Source: Desulfobacteraceae bacterium (GTDB taxonomy: Bacteria > Desulfobacterota > DSM-4660 > Desulfatiglandales > Desulfatiglandaceae). Taken from it: 10,334 nucleotides of DNA. The translations under genes and the position numbers were made by a program. This document shows, piece after piece, positions 1-7,572 of the stretch. Under the pieces are notes generated by a model that did not search any database, was not told the DNA's origin, and saw only the letters and a program-made list of their open reading frames with translations. Where the stretch lies: positions 2,040,872 through 2,051,205 of the forward strand of contig CP070700.1 in the NCBI GenBank assembly GCA_020349865.1, given 5' to 3'. Each line of letters begins with the position of its first letter. Position 1 is the stretch's first letter.

Positions 1-235
1 ATTCGGATTATCCCGTTTAGGCTTATGCTCAGGCTTAAGCCAGGGTTGTAGCCTCAGGTTTCATTATAACCAGCCATGGGATCTAATGGAGCGGTGTGTC
101 CGTATTAGGCCCAACTAGTGTCAATTTCCAATAAATTCAAGCTCATTAAGGCCCCTATCTCACTCCAGTCTAGATTCATGAATGACCTTAGTACTGCAAT
201 CCCGCCTGACACCGCATGTTGTGGTTCTTTTCTCT
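1..235. other. Left-edge region without a recognisable gene
   Basis: I see no supportable gene here. A short open frame with a GTG start at 118 runs to 330, but it lacks a ribosome binding site, resembles no family I know, and has the promoter at 236-264 inside it. A frame open from the left edge to a TAG at 116-118 could be the tail of a gene outside the window, but its 38 codons look like no known protein. The only structure is a perfect 10-bp palindrome GGCTTAAGCC at 32-41, within a stretch where short AGGCTTA and CTCAGG words recur. It has no clear role. Confidence 0.5.
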
Positions 236-264
236 TTGACTCACAAGGGGAATTTCTCTATACT
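236..264 (+). promoter_or_regulatory. Sigma70-type promoter for the flavin reductase-like gene
   Basis: A -35 box TTGACT (236-241) and a -10 box TATACT (259-264) are separated by exactly 17 bases. Each matches five of six bases of the bacterial housekeeping consensus. Transcription would start near 271, giving a leader of roughly 95 nt before the ATG at 367. No gene covers it convincingly and it points toward the only intact plus-strand gene, so it is probably the promoter of the flavin reductase-like gene and the aminopeptidase relic behind it. The assignment rests on sequence match only. Confidence 0.65.
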
Positions 265-348
265 CAGCTCCTGAAAAAGCGCCTTCTTATCAACTCAACG
301 AATAAACAACACATAATGGCCTTCGAATAACTTTGCGAATTGCTAGGC

Positions 349-357
349 GGGAGGGAG
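349..357 (+). promoter_or_regulatory. Ribosome binding site that sets the flavin reductase start
   Basis: The purine run GGGAGGGAG lies 9 nt before the ATG at 367. An upstream in-frame TTG at 340 would place this Shine-Dalgarno sequence inside the coding region and has no such site of its own. The ATG at 367 is therefore the better start. Confidence 0.7.
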
Positions 358-366
358 ATTCTAAGA

Positions 367-981
367 ATGAGGATAAATCCGAAAGATCTTAATCGAAGAG
401 ATGCTCATGAGCTTCTAATGAGTGCGGTTGTACCGCGACCAATTGCTCTTATATCAACGGTTGACATGAATGGAGTGAATAACCTCGCCCCTTTTAGCTG
501 CTTTACAGTAGCTGGTCTGAAACCGGCACGCGTGTGTGTGAGTATTGACTGGAAACGAGATGGACAGAAAAAAGATACGCTGACGAATATTGAGGATTGC
601 AGGGATTTTGTCATTAATGTTGTTGATGAAGAACTGGCTCCCCAAATGAATCAGGCATCCGGTGAATACCCGAGCAACGTTGATGAATTCAAAGAGGTGG
701 GACTCACGCCTTTAAGCAGCAAAATGGTAAATGCGCCCATGGTGGCTGAATCACCAGTCAAAATGGAGTGCAAAGTTTTAGAAATACTGGAGTTCGGAGT
801 GATTCCTACTGGCGGCCATTTGGTGATCGGTGAAGTGCTTTTAGCTCACTTGAGAGAAGACTTATGGGATGGAAATCAGATAGATATTTACAAGCTCAAG
901 GCAATTGGTCGACTTGGAGGTGAGCTGTATTGCAGAACGACCGACATATTTGAAATGAAAAGACCCTATATTTTCGAATAG
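367..981 (+). CDS. Flavin reductase-like (DIM6/NTAB) family protein
   Basis: This 204-residue protein is predicted to be cytoplasmic and to bind FMN in a split-barrel fold, as flavin reductases supplying reduced flavin to partners do; some family members instead act as stand-alone NAD(P)H:flavin or electron-transfer proteins. Family landmarks run in order. PRPIALIST is at about 23-31, the GVNNLAPFS flavin-contact segment at 36-44, NIEDCRDFVINVV at 74-86, and AESPVKMEC at 127-135. The C-terminal GRLGGELY...FEMKRP block is at 181-200. Length and motif order fit a complete family member. The ATG at 367 is chosen because a strong ribosome binding site precedes it. The aminopeptidase relic starts 23 nt downstream with its own ribosome binding site, which suggests a former two-gene operon. 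No monooxygenase partner is visible in the window, so the physiological acceptor is unknown. Confidence 0.88.
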   Translation: MRINPKDLNRRDAHELLMSAVVPRPIALISTVDMNGVNNLAPFSCFTVAGLKPARVCVSIDWKRDGQKKDTLTNIEDCRDFVINVVDEELAPQMNQASGEYPSNVDEFKEVGLTPLSSKMVNAPMVAESPVKMECKVLEILEFGVIPTGGHLVIGEVLLAHLREDLWDGNQIDIYKLKAIGRLGGELYCRTTDIFEMKRPYIFE

Positions 982-1004
982 TCAGTAAATGGAGGAGAAG
1001 TTCC

Positions 1005-1467
1005 ATGGCGAAATTCACTGAAATGCTGGAAGGCGCTCGGGTGATGGTTAGCACCCTTACAGATGTTAAGGCAGGTGAGTAAGTCTTGATTGTTACAGAT
1101 GACAACATATCTTCCCGAATTGCCAAAGTGGCGGCACAGGCTGTCAGTGAACATGATGGAGAGCCTGTGATAGTGTTGATGAAAACTTTTCTTCTACCCA
1201 TGCTGAGCCTCCACCAACAGTCGCTGCTGCGATGCGAGAGGCAGATGTGATCTTCGGATTTCTCAGTAAATCGATTTTTCACACACGAGCTCGCTTGGAT
1301 GCTACCCAAAAGGGAGCGCGGATGATATCAGTAACTGGTATTGTCGAGGAACCCTTTCAAGAGGCCTTATCAAGGCTGATTTTTTTGATATTAAATCAAC
1401 TGTGGACAATTTGGCTGAGATTATTTCTGCAGGAAAGCAGATTCAAGTAACGGCACCTGGAGGTTCA
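1005..1467 (+). pseudogene. Aminopeptidase T-like (AmpS/M29-like) gene relic
   Basis: Reading across three frames recovers about 150 residues resembling the N-terminal half of AmpS/M29-like aminopeptidases. Recognisable pieces are MAKFTEMLEGARVMV, a KVLIVTD-like segment, THAEPPPTVAAAMREADVIF, HTRARLDATQKGARMISV, and VTAPGGS at the end. Three lesions interrupt it. A TAA at 1080-1082 stands where a Lys codon (AAA) is expected. A frame shift falls in the T run near 1187-1190. A second shift near 1349-1352 is explained exactly by loss of one A from a GAAACC context. Similarity stops near 1467, so the C-terminal half, where this family's metal-binding residues lie, is absent. The former start at 1005 still has GGAGGAG at 991-997. 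Both shifts are consistent with single-base losses in short homopolymers, so sequencing error could account for them. It could not easily account for the missing C-terminus. Confidence 0.72.
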
Positions 1468-1681
1468 CGCTTCTTTCCCACCACGATTCTACGGATTTAT
1501 TTACTTTTTTCCTTCCAGTATTATTTAAAGTATTGATTGTTGGGTAGTTCTATATCCTTTTTTGGACAGGATAAATATAGCTATTTTAGACATCCTTGAT
1601 CCTTTGTGTATCTAAATTATTCGCATAATCCTTACGGTACAGAAAAATCAAAATCTCACTTTCGATTACAGTCTCTGAGCA
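1468..1681. other. AT-rich gene-free spacer between convergent units
   Basis: No gene, RNA or mobile element is recognisable. The stretch is richer in A and T than its surroundings and lies between the end of the plus-strand relic and the stop codon of the minus-strand Ldh2 gene at 1682. Only a weak 5-bp stem (TATCC at 1553-1557 with GGATA at 1569-1573) is seen, too poor to call a terminator. A terminator for the minus-strand cluster would be expected here, but I cannot identify a convincing one. Confidence 0.5.
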
Positions 1682-2755
1682 TCAATCAAAAAATGAAATT
1701 GAAACTCCCAACGACTGACCCAGCGAATTCAATTCATCAACCGTGTTGAGCGGTAGCGGAATTCCATTTTTCAAGCGCTCGGACTCTGTCTTCAATTCAG
1801 GTTCACCGGGCATCAGGATCTCTTCCACATTCTTCGCCTTTCCACTCTCCTTGATGCTCTTGATATATCTGTCCATATTATGCTTGAAGGCTTCTCTGCC
1901 AATAAAACACTCTGGATCCAGGGCCATAAGCGAGTGGCAGGTACCCTGAATCCCCGACTTGTCCTCTTCGTAAAGGCTCTTGATGTTGCGCGTCCATTTA
2001 CCTCCGGTCAATACAGCCGTGAGCATTTCGTGGGCCAAAGTCAATCCATACCCCTTATGCCTACCTATAGGGGCCAGTGACCCTCCAGCCTCATACCCTT
2101 CATAGGGGTCTTCGGTGGGCAGTCCGTCCTTGTCATAGGCCCATCCCAGAGGAATCTTCTCCCCCTTCTTTCGGCTCAGGATCAGTTTGCCCGAAGAAAC
2201 CACACTGCAGGAAAAATCGACTACCACCATCGGATACTGCCCAGCCGGAAAGGCATAAGACAATGGGTTATTGCCGATGATCCGTTCACGTCCACCAAAG
2301 GGGGCCATCATGGGCGCAGAATTGGAGCATATGTAACCGATGAGATCCTTCTCCGCAGCCATCATAGGGAAAAAACCCGTAACGCCAAAATGGCCGCTGC
2401 CCTTGACGGAAACCCAGCCAATCCCGTATTCTTCCGCCTTCTCGATAGTACGTTGCATCGCTTTATAAGCCACGACGTGCCCCATAGACCCCTGGGCCTC
2501 AGCAAAGGCAACAGGGCCTTTATCCCTTATATACGTCAACTTACTCTCTGCGCGGACATAGCCTTTCTGAAGCCTTTTGATGTAGATGGGAAGCCGAGTA
2601 ACCCCGTGCGTCTCAATACCGCGAAGATCAGACCTAGCAAGTAGGTCTGCTACGACATATGCTTCTTTGTCCGGAACGCCCGCTTTCATATAAGCCTGCT
2701 GGCAAAAAGATCTTAGATCTTCAAACCGCACAAGGCGATGAATATTACTTGCCAT
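1682..2755 (-). CDS. Ldh2/MDH2-family NAD(P)-dependent 2-hydroxyacid dehydrogenase
   Basis: This 357-residue protein belongs to the malate/L-lactate dehydrogenase type 2 superfamily, cytosolic NAD(P)-dependent enzymes that interconvert 2-hydroxyacids and 2-oxoacids. Some relatives act on sulfolactate, ureidoglycolate, diketogulonate or cyclic imino acids. Diagnostic segments are SDLRGIETHG (42-51, with conserved His50), KGSGHFGVTGFF (118-129, His122), APFGGRERIIGNNPLSYAFP (151-170), and VVVDFSCSVVSSGK (177-190). IPLGWAYDKDGLPTEDP (201-217) and GRHKGYGL (231-238) follow. The length is normal for the family, so the gene appears complete. The ATG has AAAGGAGC 6 nt upstream. It is the last gene of the minus-strand cluster, 60 nt after the MoaD-like gene. 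Its actual substrate cannot be read from sequence. Given its neighbours, oxidation of a hydroxyacid made by the upstream enzymes is a reasonable guess. Confidence 0.9.
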   Translation of the reverse strand: MASNIHRLVRFEDLRSFCQQAYMKAGVPDKEAYVVADLLARSDLRGIETHGVTRLPIYIKRLQKGYVRAESKLTYIRDKGPVAFAEAQGSMGHVVAYKAMQRTIEKAEEYGIGWVSVKGSGHFGVTGFFPMMAAEKDLIGYICSNSAPMMAPFGGRERIIGNNPLSYAFPAGQYPMVVVDFSCSVVSSGKLILSRKKGEKIPLGWAYDKDGLPTEDPYEGYEAGGSLAPIGRHKGYGLTLAHEMLTAVLTGGKWTRNIKSLYEEDKSGIQGTCHSLMALDPECFIGREAFKHNMDRYIKSIKESGKAKNVEEILMPGEPELKTESERLKNGIPLPLNTVDELNSLGQSLGVSISFFD

Positions 2756-2815
2756 GTTATGCTCCTTTCAGCTTGGCCAATTTCCGCATCAGCGAGTCAC
2801 TAAACTATCTGCAGG

Positions 2816-3190
2816 TCATCCCCCCGCGAGTAATCTCAAAAAGCTAACATGATCATCTTTGAAGATTTCTACACTCTGAGGGTTAGAAGCCTCTACGAAT
2901 TTTCCGTTAATTATGACTTGTATGGTAGGATCCAATCTATCTATTCTTTGGTCCCAAAAAGTATCCCTAATCTTTTCGCCGTACTTATGAAACAGATCTT
3001 CGATAAGATCTTTCAGAGTATGTCCTGAAAAGACGTGTTGGATACGGTCACTCTTAAGAAAATCGTAAAGGGTCGGGAACCCCACCAATTTGATTTCAAC
3101 AGATTTCTCTTCCATCATTGAGCCCACCGAAGACAGTTTGCTAGGCATCAGCTGGTTTAAGTATTTCCAGAGGGAGCCAATACCTTTCAT
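2816..3190 (-). CDS. MoaD/ThiS-like ubiquitin-fold sulfur carrier
   Basis: This 124-residue protein has the C-terminal half of a MoaD/ThiS beta-grasp protein. The pattern is a helix with LKDLIEDLFHKYG, the strand TIQVIINGKFVE, then DDHVSFLRLLAGG, ending exactly on Gly-Gly. In this family the terminal Gly-Gly is adenylated and thiocarboxylated, and the sulfur is passed to molybdopterin or another acceptor. The gene starts 9 nt after the AOR stop codon, and MoaD-like genes next to AOR genes are a recurrent arrangement. It therefore most likely serves the tungsto/molybdopterin cofactor of that enzyme. Typical MoaD proteins are about 80-90 residues. The extra length here comes partly from a 24-residue N-terminus, and a tandem ATG pair at residues 25-26 (3118 and 3115) is an alternative start. 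Neither start has a strong ribosome binding site, so the N-terminus is uncertain. Confidence 0.78.
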   Translation of the reverse strand: MKGIGSLWKYLNQLMPSKLSSVGSMMEEKSVEIKLVGFPTLYDFLKSDRIQHVFSGHTLKDLIEDLFHKYGEKIRDTFWDQRIDRLDPTIQVIINGKFVEASNPQSVEIFKDDHVSFLRLLAGG

Positions 3191-3199
3191 CTCTGGGCG

Positions 3200-5029
3200 T
3201 CACAATCCCAGCTCCTTCAAAGTTCTATCCGTAGGGATGCCCTCCTCGTTCCACCCTCTCAACTTATAGTAATCAGCAAGCATGATATTGAAAGGTGGGA
3301 GATGTTCACCTGCCCCGCCATCACTAGCACGGTGGGTCAAAATACGCGGTGGTAAAGTATCGTTTTTGCGGCTCCAACCCCACCCGACATTCAGCATGCG
3401 TTTCAAATGAAAACTCCTGTTCGCAGTCTCAATGATCTCATCCGGAGCAATCTCCCATCCCAAAATGTGTTTCAGCCACTCACTAATGTGGCGCAATTGG
3501 ACGCCGCCGAAAATGCTAAACTTGCATAGGGCTAGATTCTCCCATAGGTGCATCAAATTCTGGGCTCTAATCACCATATCTGCCTTTCCTTCATAATCAA
3601 AACGATCCAGGGTCTTGTCAATACCCACTTCCGGGAACGTCGTCGCACGTTCGAAGATATGAGAAAAGCAATCCACGTGACAAGGTCCGCGACTGGAGGT
3701 GGAATAACCCAATGCAATGCTAGAATAGGCTCTAGGATCGTGACCCGGCAGTGCCATGTTGTTGGAATGAATTGCGTATTCACATGCTATGCCACCAATG
3801 CTCTCAGCGGCCCTCTGTAGTCCTTCTGCCAAGACATCTCCGAATTTTTCCCGACGGGCAACCATTCGGATAAGGTTTTCAGACGCTTTTGCATTTCCCC
3901 ATTGAAGATCAATGGAACCCAGTTCCGTAGAACCGATCAGTCCTTTTTCATAAAGTTCCATGCAAAAGGAAACAACAGCTCCTGTTTCAATGCTATCCAG
4001 GCCAAGCCGATTCACCAGCTCATTTAATCGCAGCAGAGAAGCCAGGTCGTCAACCAGGCAATTTGATCCAAGCATCGCCAAAGTTTCATATTCCGGGCCT
4101 CCGGTTTCTGCCAAGTTCGCATCAATCGTTCCGCCGACGGTCCTGCCGCAGCCAACTACACAACCTGCGCAATGGAAACGCTTCTTGAGATGCTTCTCAT
4201 TCAATTCCTGGGCGCTGAGCTTTTTTGCACCCTCCGTCCACCTTCCTTGAGTCCAATTCTTGATGGGAAGATCACCAATCGACTCGCAGGGCACAACTAA
4301 TCCAGGAGTTCCAAACTGACTCATCCCCTTCAATTTATCAGTAAAACTCGATAGTAGTTCCTTGACGCTGCTCCGCAAAGCCTCAACGCTCTCAATCGGC
4401 AATTCCAGGTTACCCCGAACGACAATGGCTTTTAGATTCTTTGACCCCATCAACGCGCCCAATCCACAGCGGGCCGCTGTTCTTGCATGGACTCCATCCG
4501 TAAAAACCCCTGAAAATTTCACGAGATTTTCACCAGCAGGCCCGATCGTACACACCTGGACCTTCTCCCCTAAAGTCTTTTTAATCGCAGTATCGGTTTC
4601 AAAGGTATCGAGACCCCAGATATCCTGGGCATCTCTGAACTCCACCTTCCCATCCTTAAGGAATAGATAGGTCGCTTTTTCCGCTTTTCCCAGAATCACC
4701 ATTCCATCAAATCCAGTTCGCCTCAATTCGAGCCCCCAGTGCCCACCGACAGAGGCATGTCCCCAGTATCCAGTCAAGGGCGAACGTCCTGCGTACCCGT
4801 GTCTTCCAGACAGCACAGCAGGGGTACCGCTAAGCGGGCCAGTCATCACGATGAAAGGGCTCGCAGGATCCAAAGGCGGAACATCGCCTTTCACCAATTG
4901 ACGATATAAATAGGCTGCCAAACCAGCACCACCAATGAATTTTTTCAGAATATCGGCTTCAATCTCCATTGTATTGAAACTGCGATCGGTAAGATTGATT
5001 ACTATGACCTGTCCATATTTTCTTCCCAT
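3200..5029 (-). CDS. aor: Aldehyde:ferredoxin oxidoreductase (AOR) family tungstoenzyme
   Basis: This 609-residue protein matches the full length of AOR enzymes, which bind a bis-pterin tungsten (or molybdenum) cofactor and one 4Fe-4S cluster. They oxidise aldehydes to acids with ferredoxin, or reduce acids in reverse. The N-terminal cofactor domain shows FIGGAGLAAYLY (31-42), TGPLSGTPAVLSGRHGYAGRSPLTG (63-87) and ASVGGHWG (92-99). The cluster ligands are Cys287, Cys290, Cys294 (CX2CX3C) and a distal Cys502 in LALCKFSIFGG. The GPEYET motif at 311-316 carries the acidic residue typical of the active site, and GHDPRAY (429-435) with the SRGPCH stretch follows. The start has an AAAGGGAAAG-like site close upstream and lies 53 nt after LivF. 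No ferredoxin or flavin subunit gene is nearby, so the electron carrier is probably encoded elsewhere. Family assignment is firm; the aldehyde or acid substrate is unknown. Confidence 0.93.
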   Translation of the reverse strand: MGRKYGQVIVINLTDRSFNTMEIEADILKKFIGGAGLAAYLYRQLVKGDVPPLDPASPFIVMTGPLSGTPAVLSGRHGYAGRSPLTGYWGHASVGGHWGLELRRTGFDGMVILGKAEKATYLFLKDGKVEFRDAQDIWGLDTFETDTAIKKTLGEKVQVCTIGPAGENLVKFSGVFTDGVHARTAARCGLGALMGSKNLKAIVVRGNLELPIESVEALRSSVKELLSSFTDKLKGMSQFGTPGLVVPCESIGDLPIKNWTQGRWTEGAKKLSAQELNEKHLKKRFHCAGCVVGCGRTVGGTIDANLAETGGPEYETLAMLGSNCLVDDLASLLRLNELVNRLGLDSIETGAVVSFCMELYEKGLIGSTELGSIDLQWGNAKASENLIRMVARREKFGDVLAEGLQRAAESIGGIACEYAIHSNNMALPGHDPRAYSSIALGYSTSSRGPCHVDCFSHIFERATTFPEVGIDKTLDRFDYEGKADMVIRAQNLMHLWENLALCKFSIFGGVQLRHISEWLKHILGWEIAPDEIIETANRSFHLKRMLNVGWGWSRKNDTLPPRILTHRASDGGAGEHLPPFNIMLADYYKLRGWNEEGIPTDRTLKELGL

Positions 5030-5082
5030 GGCTTTCCCTTTCTTCTAGTAACTCTTTTGTATTTCCAATATTTTCGGACGGA

Positions 5083-5805
5083 TTATTTCCGGCCTAAATA
5101 GGTGTGTTTTACCTCTTTGTTTTTCAAAAGCTCTTTTCCAGTACCAAAGAGCTTTATCTTCCCGTTTGCCAGCACATAGGCTTGGTCCACCATTCTTAAT
5201 GTCAGAAAAGCCTTTTGTTCCACTATCAAGACAGTTAACCCTTCGCTGTGTAATTTGTGAATTACTTCGAAAACTTGTGAAACCATTTTGGGAGCTAAGC
5301 CCATTGAGGGTTCGTCGAGGAGAAGAAAAGTCGGGACAGACATTAATGCCCGGGCAATGGCCAGCAGTTGCTGCTCGCCGCCACTCAAAGTACCGGCAAG
5401 CTGGTGTCTCTTCTCCTTTAAGGTAGAAAACTGTCTGAACAAATTTTCCAAATTGGCCTTAACAACTTCCTTTCTCCTTTTGCGATAATGGATATAGGCT
5501 CCCAGTTTGAGGTTTTCCAGGACAGTCAAAGCGCCGAAAATTCTTCGGCCTTCAGGAACATACGCAATTCCCATCTTGACAATTTCGTGCGATGGGCGGT
5601 TGTCACACCGCTTTTTATCAAACATGATTCTGCCTTGGCTTGGTCGGTGAATGCCAGCAATGGCTTTGAGCGTTGTAGTCTTGCCAGCACCGTTTCGCCC
5701 TATGATGCCGACCATTTGTCCTCTATCTACCTCGAAAGACACGCCTGAAAGGCCTTCCACTTCTCCATAACGGACATGGACGTCTTCAAAACTAAGCCAG
5801 CTCAT
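5083..5805 (-). CDS. livF: LIV-type ABC transporter ATP-binding protein LivF
   Basis: This 240-residue ATPase is the second nucleotide-binding subunit of a branched-chain amino acid/amide-type importer, working on the inner face of the cytoplasmic membrane. It shows Walker A GRNGAGKTT (36-44), the LivF-like AYVPEGRRIFGALTVLENL stretch (81-99), the ABC signature LSGGEQQ (140-146), Walker B LLLDEPSMGLAP (161-172) and VEQ at the switch position (195-197), where LivF proteins usually carry Gln instead of His. Length is normal. Its ATG overlaps the stop codon of the LivM-LivG gene by 4 nt (ATGA), which implies translational coupling. AOR begins 53 nt downstream. Together with the partner ATPase domain it would power uptake through LivH and LivM. 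Confidence 0.95.
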   Translation of the reverse strand: MSWLSFEDVHVRYGEVEGLSGVSFEVDRGQMVGIIGRNGAGKTTTLKAIAGIHRPSQGRIMFDKKRCDNRPSHEIVKMGIAYVPEGRRIFGALTVLENLKLGAYIHYRKRRKEVVKANLENLFRQFSTLKEKRHQLAGTLSGGEQQLLAIARALMSVPTFLLLDEPSMGLAPKMVSQVFEVIHKLHSEGLTVLIVEQKAFLTLRMVDQAYVLANGKIKLFGTGKELLKNKEVKHTYLGRK

Positions 5806-7571
5806 TCTGCTTCGACCCCCAAGTAGGCCTCGATGACCCTCGGATCGTCTTGAATTTCCTCTGGAGCGCCCTCGGCGATTTTTATACCAAAGTCGATAAC
5901 CGTAATTCTGTTCGAAATGCTCATCACGAACTCCACATAGTGCTCGATGAGAAAAACGGCTATTCCACGATCCTTGATTCTGCGGATAAGTTTCTCCAGC
6001 TCAACGATCTCTTCGGCATTGAGACCTGCCGCAGGCTCATCAAGAAAGAGTAACTTAGGATCACTCATCAGAGCCCTGGCTATTTCGATGCTGTGCTGTT
6101 GGCCGTAAGGCAGACTGGCGGCCATCTCGTAGGCTGCATCACTCAATCCCATAATATCCAGCAGTTGCATTGCCTTCCTAATCGCCTCAGCCTCTTCCCG
6201 GCGAGCGCTGGGGGTCCCTACTGCTGAAGCGATAATACCGCCATTCATCCGACAATGGGCTCCCACAAGGACATTGTCTAACACCGTCATGTCTTTGAAG
6301 AGGCGAACATTCTGGAAGGTCCGAGAAATCCCCAATGCATTGATGCGATGGGGCTTAAGCCGGTCAATCCGTCTTTTTCCAAATTTGATAATTCCTTCGT
6401 CAGCTCTCATGGTTCCAGTTATCAAATTTACCGCGGTCGTTTTTCCGGCCCCGTTCGGGCCAATCAAGGAATGAATCTTGCCAGGCTCCAGCCTTAAGTC
6501 AAATGATGAAACGGCCTCTACACCCTGAAAAGATTTACATAGGTCCTCCACTTCCAAAAACCCGCCGGTTGGCTCCACAATCGTCTTACCATTGGTTGGT
6601 TCCAACTTGGGAACCGGTTTGGTCTTTATTATCTCTCTTCTACCGGTTATTAACCCGAGAAGCCCGTCCGGCATGAAGACCACGCAAGCTACCAAGGCAA
6701 CTCCGTAAAGAAGAAGACGATACTCCTCGATGGCGGTGAGGAATTGGGGCAACGCGGTCAAAATAATTGCTCCTGTCACCGGCCCCAGAATTCTTCTTTG
6801 ACCACCGACCAATAGCATCAAAAGCAACTCGACCGAACGGTCAAAACGAAATGCTTCCGGCGAAATGTATGCATGGAGGTGTGCCCACAAGCTTCCCGCA
6901 ATACCAGCAAAGAAAGCGCTAATGACAAAGGCCGCCAGCTTTGTGAAATAGATGTTGACCCCCGAGACTTCCGAAACGGTTTCATCGTTCCTGACGGCGT
7001 TGAGTGCTCTGCCCCACCGAGAAGAGACAATATTGTAGCATGCTACCATTGTCAAAATGACCAGAATGGCAATGAGCAGGTAGAAAGACTTGTGGGAAAG
7101 CTCGTGCTCACCTATACTTGGCAATTTGATCCCCCACTTCCCCGCGGCGGCACCGGTCACATCCGGCCAGGCCAAGATAACTTTGTCTATGAGGAAGTTG
7201 AACGCGATTGTAATCAGCGCCAGATAAGGGCCACCGACCCTCAAAGATGGAATGCCTAAAATCAAGCCGACAAAGCCGGTGGCCACTCCGGCGACGGGAA
7301 GCGCCAACCAAAAAGAAAGACCAGCGTCGACTGTCAGGATGGGTGATATGTAGGCTCCAACCGCCACTAAACCCGCATGTCCCAAGGAGACTTGTCCGGC
7401 ATAACCCGTCACAATGTTCAGGCCGCTAACAACAATTATGTAGATACCTGCCAACTCGAAGACATGCAGATAGTAGGGGTTCGAAATGAAGAGAGGTGCC
7501 AGGAAAAAGGCAGCCACAATTCCAAAAAGCACCCAACCTAAGGTTGTCAACTGCGAAGGTAAGAGTTTCAC
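5802..7571 (-). CDS. livMG: Fused LivM permease-LivG ATPase of LIV-type ABC importer
   Basis: This 589-residue protein joins two subunits that are separate in Escherichia coli. The first roughly 310 residues form the LivM permease: many hydrophobic segments, the GLNIVTGYAGQVSLGHAG signature near 50-67 and the ALNAVRNDE cytoplasmic loop near 189-197. A hydrophilic Pro/Lys-rich linker of about 25 residues follows. The rest is a LivG ATPase with Walker A GPNGAGKTT (371-379), signature LPYGQQH (487-493), Walker B LLFLDEPAAGLN (507-518) and the switch His544 in LIEH. All ATPase motifs are intact. I choose the GTG at 7571, which lies 1 nt after the LivH stop and has GGGAGGTGG upstream. A TTG at 7592 would add seven residues but lacks a ribosome binding site. 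No stop or frame change lies at the junction, so the fusion is real in this sequence. Confidence 0.93.
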   Translation of the reverse strand: MKLLPSQLTTLGWVLFGIVAAFFLAPLFISNPYYLHVFELAGIYIIVVSGLNIVTGYAGQVSLGHAGLVAVGAYISPILTVDAGLSFWLALPVAGVATGFVGLILGIPSLRVGGPYLALITIAFNFLIDKVILAWPDVTGAAAGKWGIKLPSIGEHELSHKSFYLLIAILVILTMVACYNIVSSRWGRALNAVRNDETVSEVSGVNIYFTKLAAFVISAFFAGIAGSLWAHLHAYISPEAFRFDRSVELLLMLLVGGQRRILGPVTGAIILTALPQFLTAIEEYRLLLYGVALVACVVFMPDGLLGLITGRREIIKTKPVPKLEPTNGKTIVEPTGGFLEVEDLCKSFQGVEAVSSFDLRLEPGKIHSLIGPNGAGKTTAVNLITGTMRADEGIIKFGKRRIDRLKPHRINALGISRTFQNVRLFKDMTVLDNVLVGAHCRMNGGIIASAVGTPSARREEAEAIRKAMQLLDIMGLSDAAYEMAASLPYGQQHSIEIARALMSDPKLLFLDEPAAGLNAEEIVELEKLIRRIKDRGIAVFLIEHYVEFVMSISNRITVIDFGIKIAEGAPEEIQDDPRVIEAYLGVEAE

Positions 7572-7572
7572 G

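Noticed and set aside
118..330. 70-codon plus-strand open frame with GTG start
   Set aside because: It has no ribosome binding site, unremarkable composition and no recognisable motif, and a strong promoter match for the next gene lies inside it.
1232..1450. 72-codon plus-strand open frame
   Set aside because: It is the middle piece of the frameshifted aminopeptidase relic. Its last roughly 30 residues are out of frame and unlike the family.
1551..1573. Small hairpin TATCC/GGATA as a terminator between the convergent units
   Set aside because: The stem is only 5 bp and AT-rich, with no adjoining U run in a sensible position on either strand.
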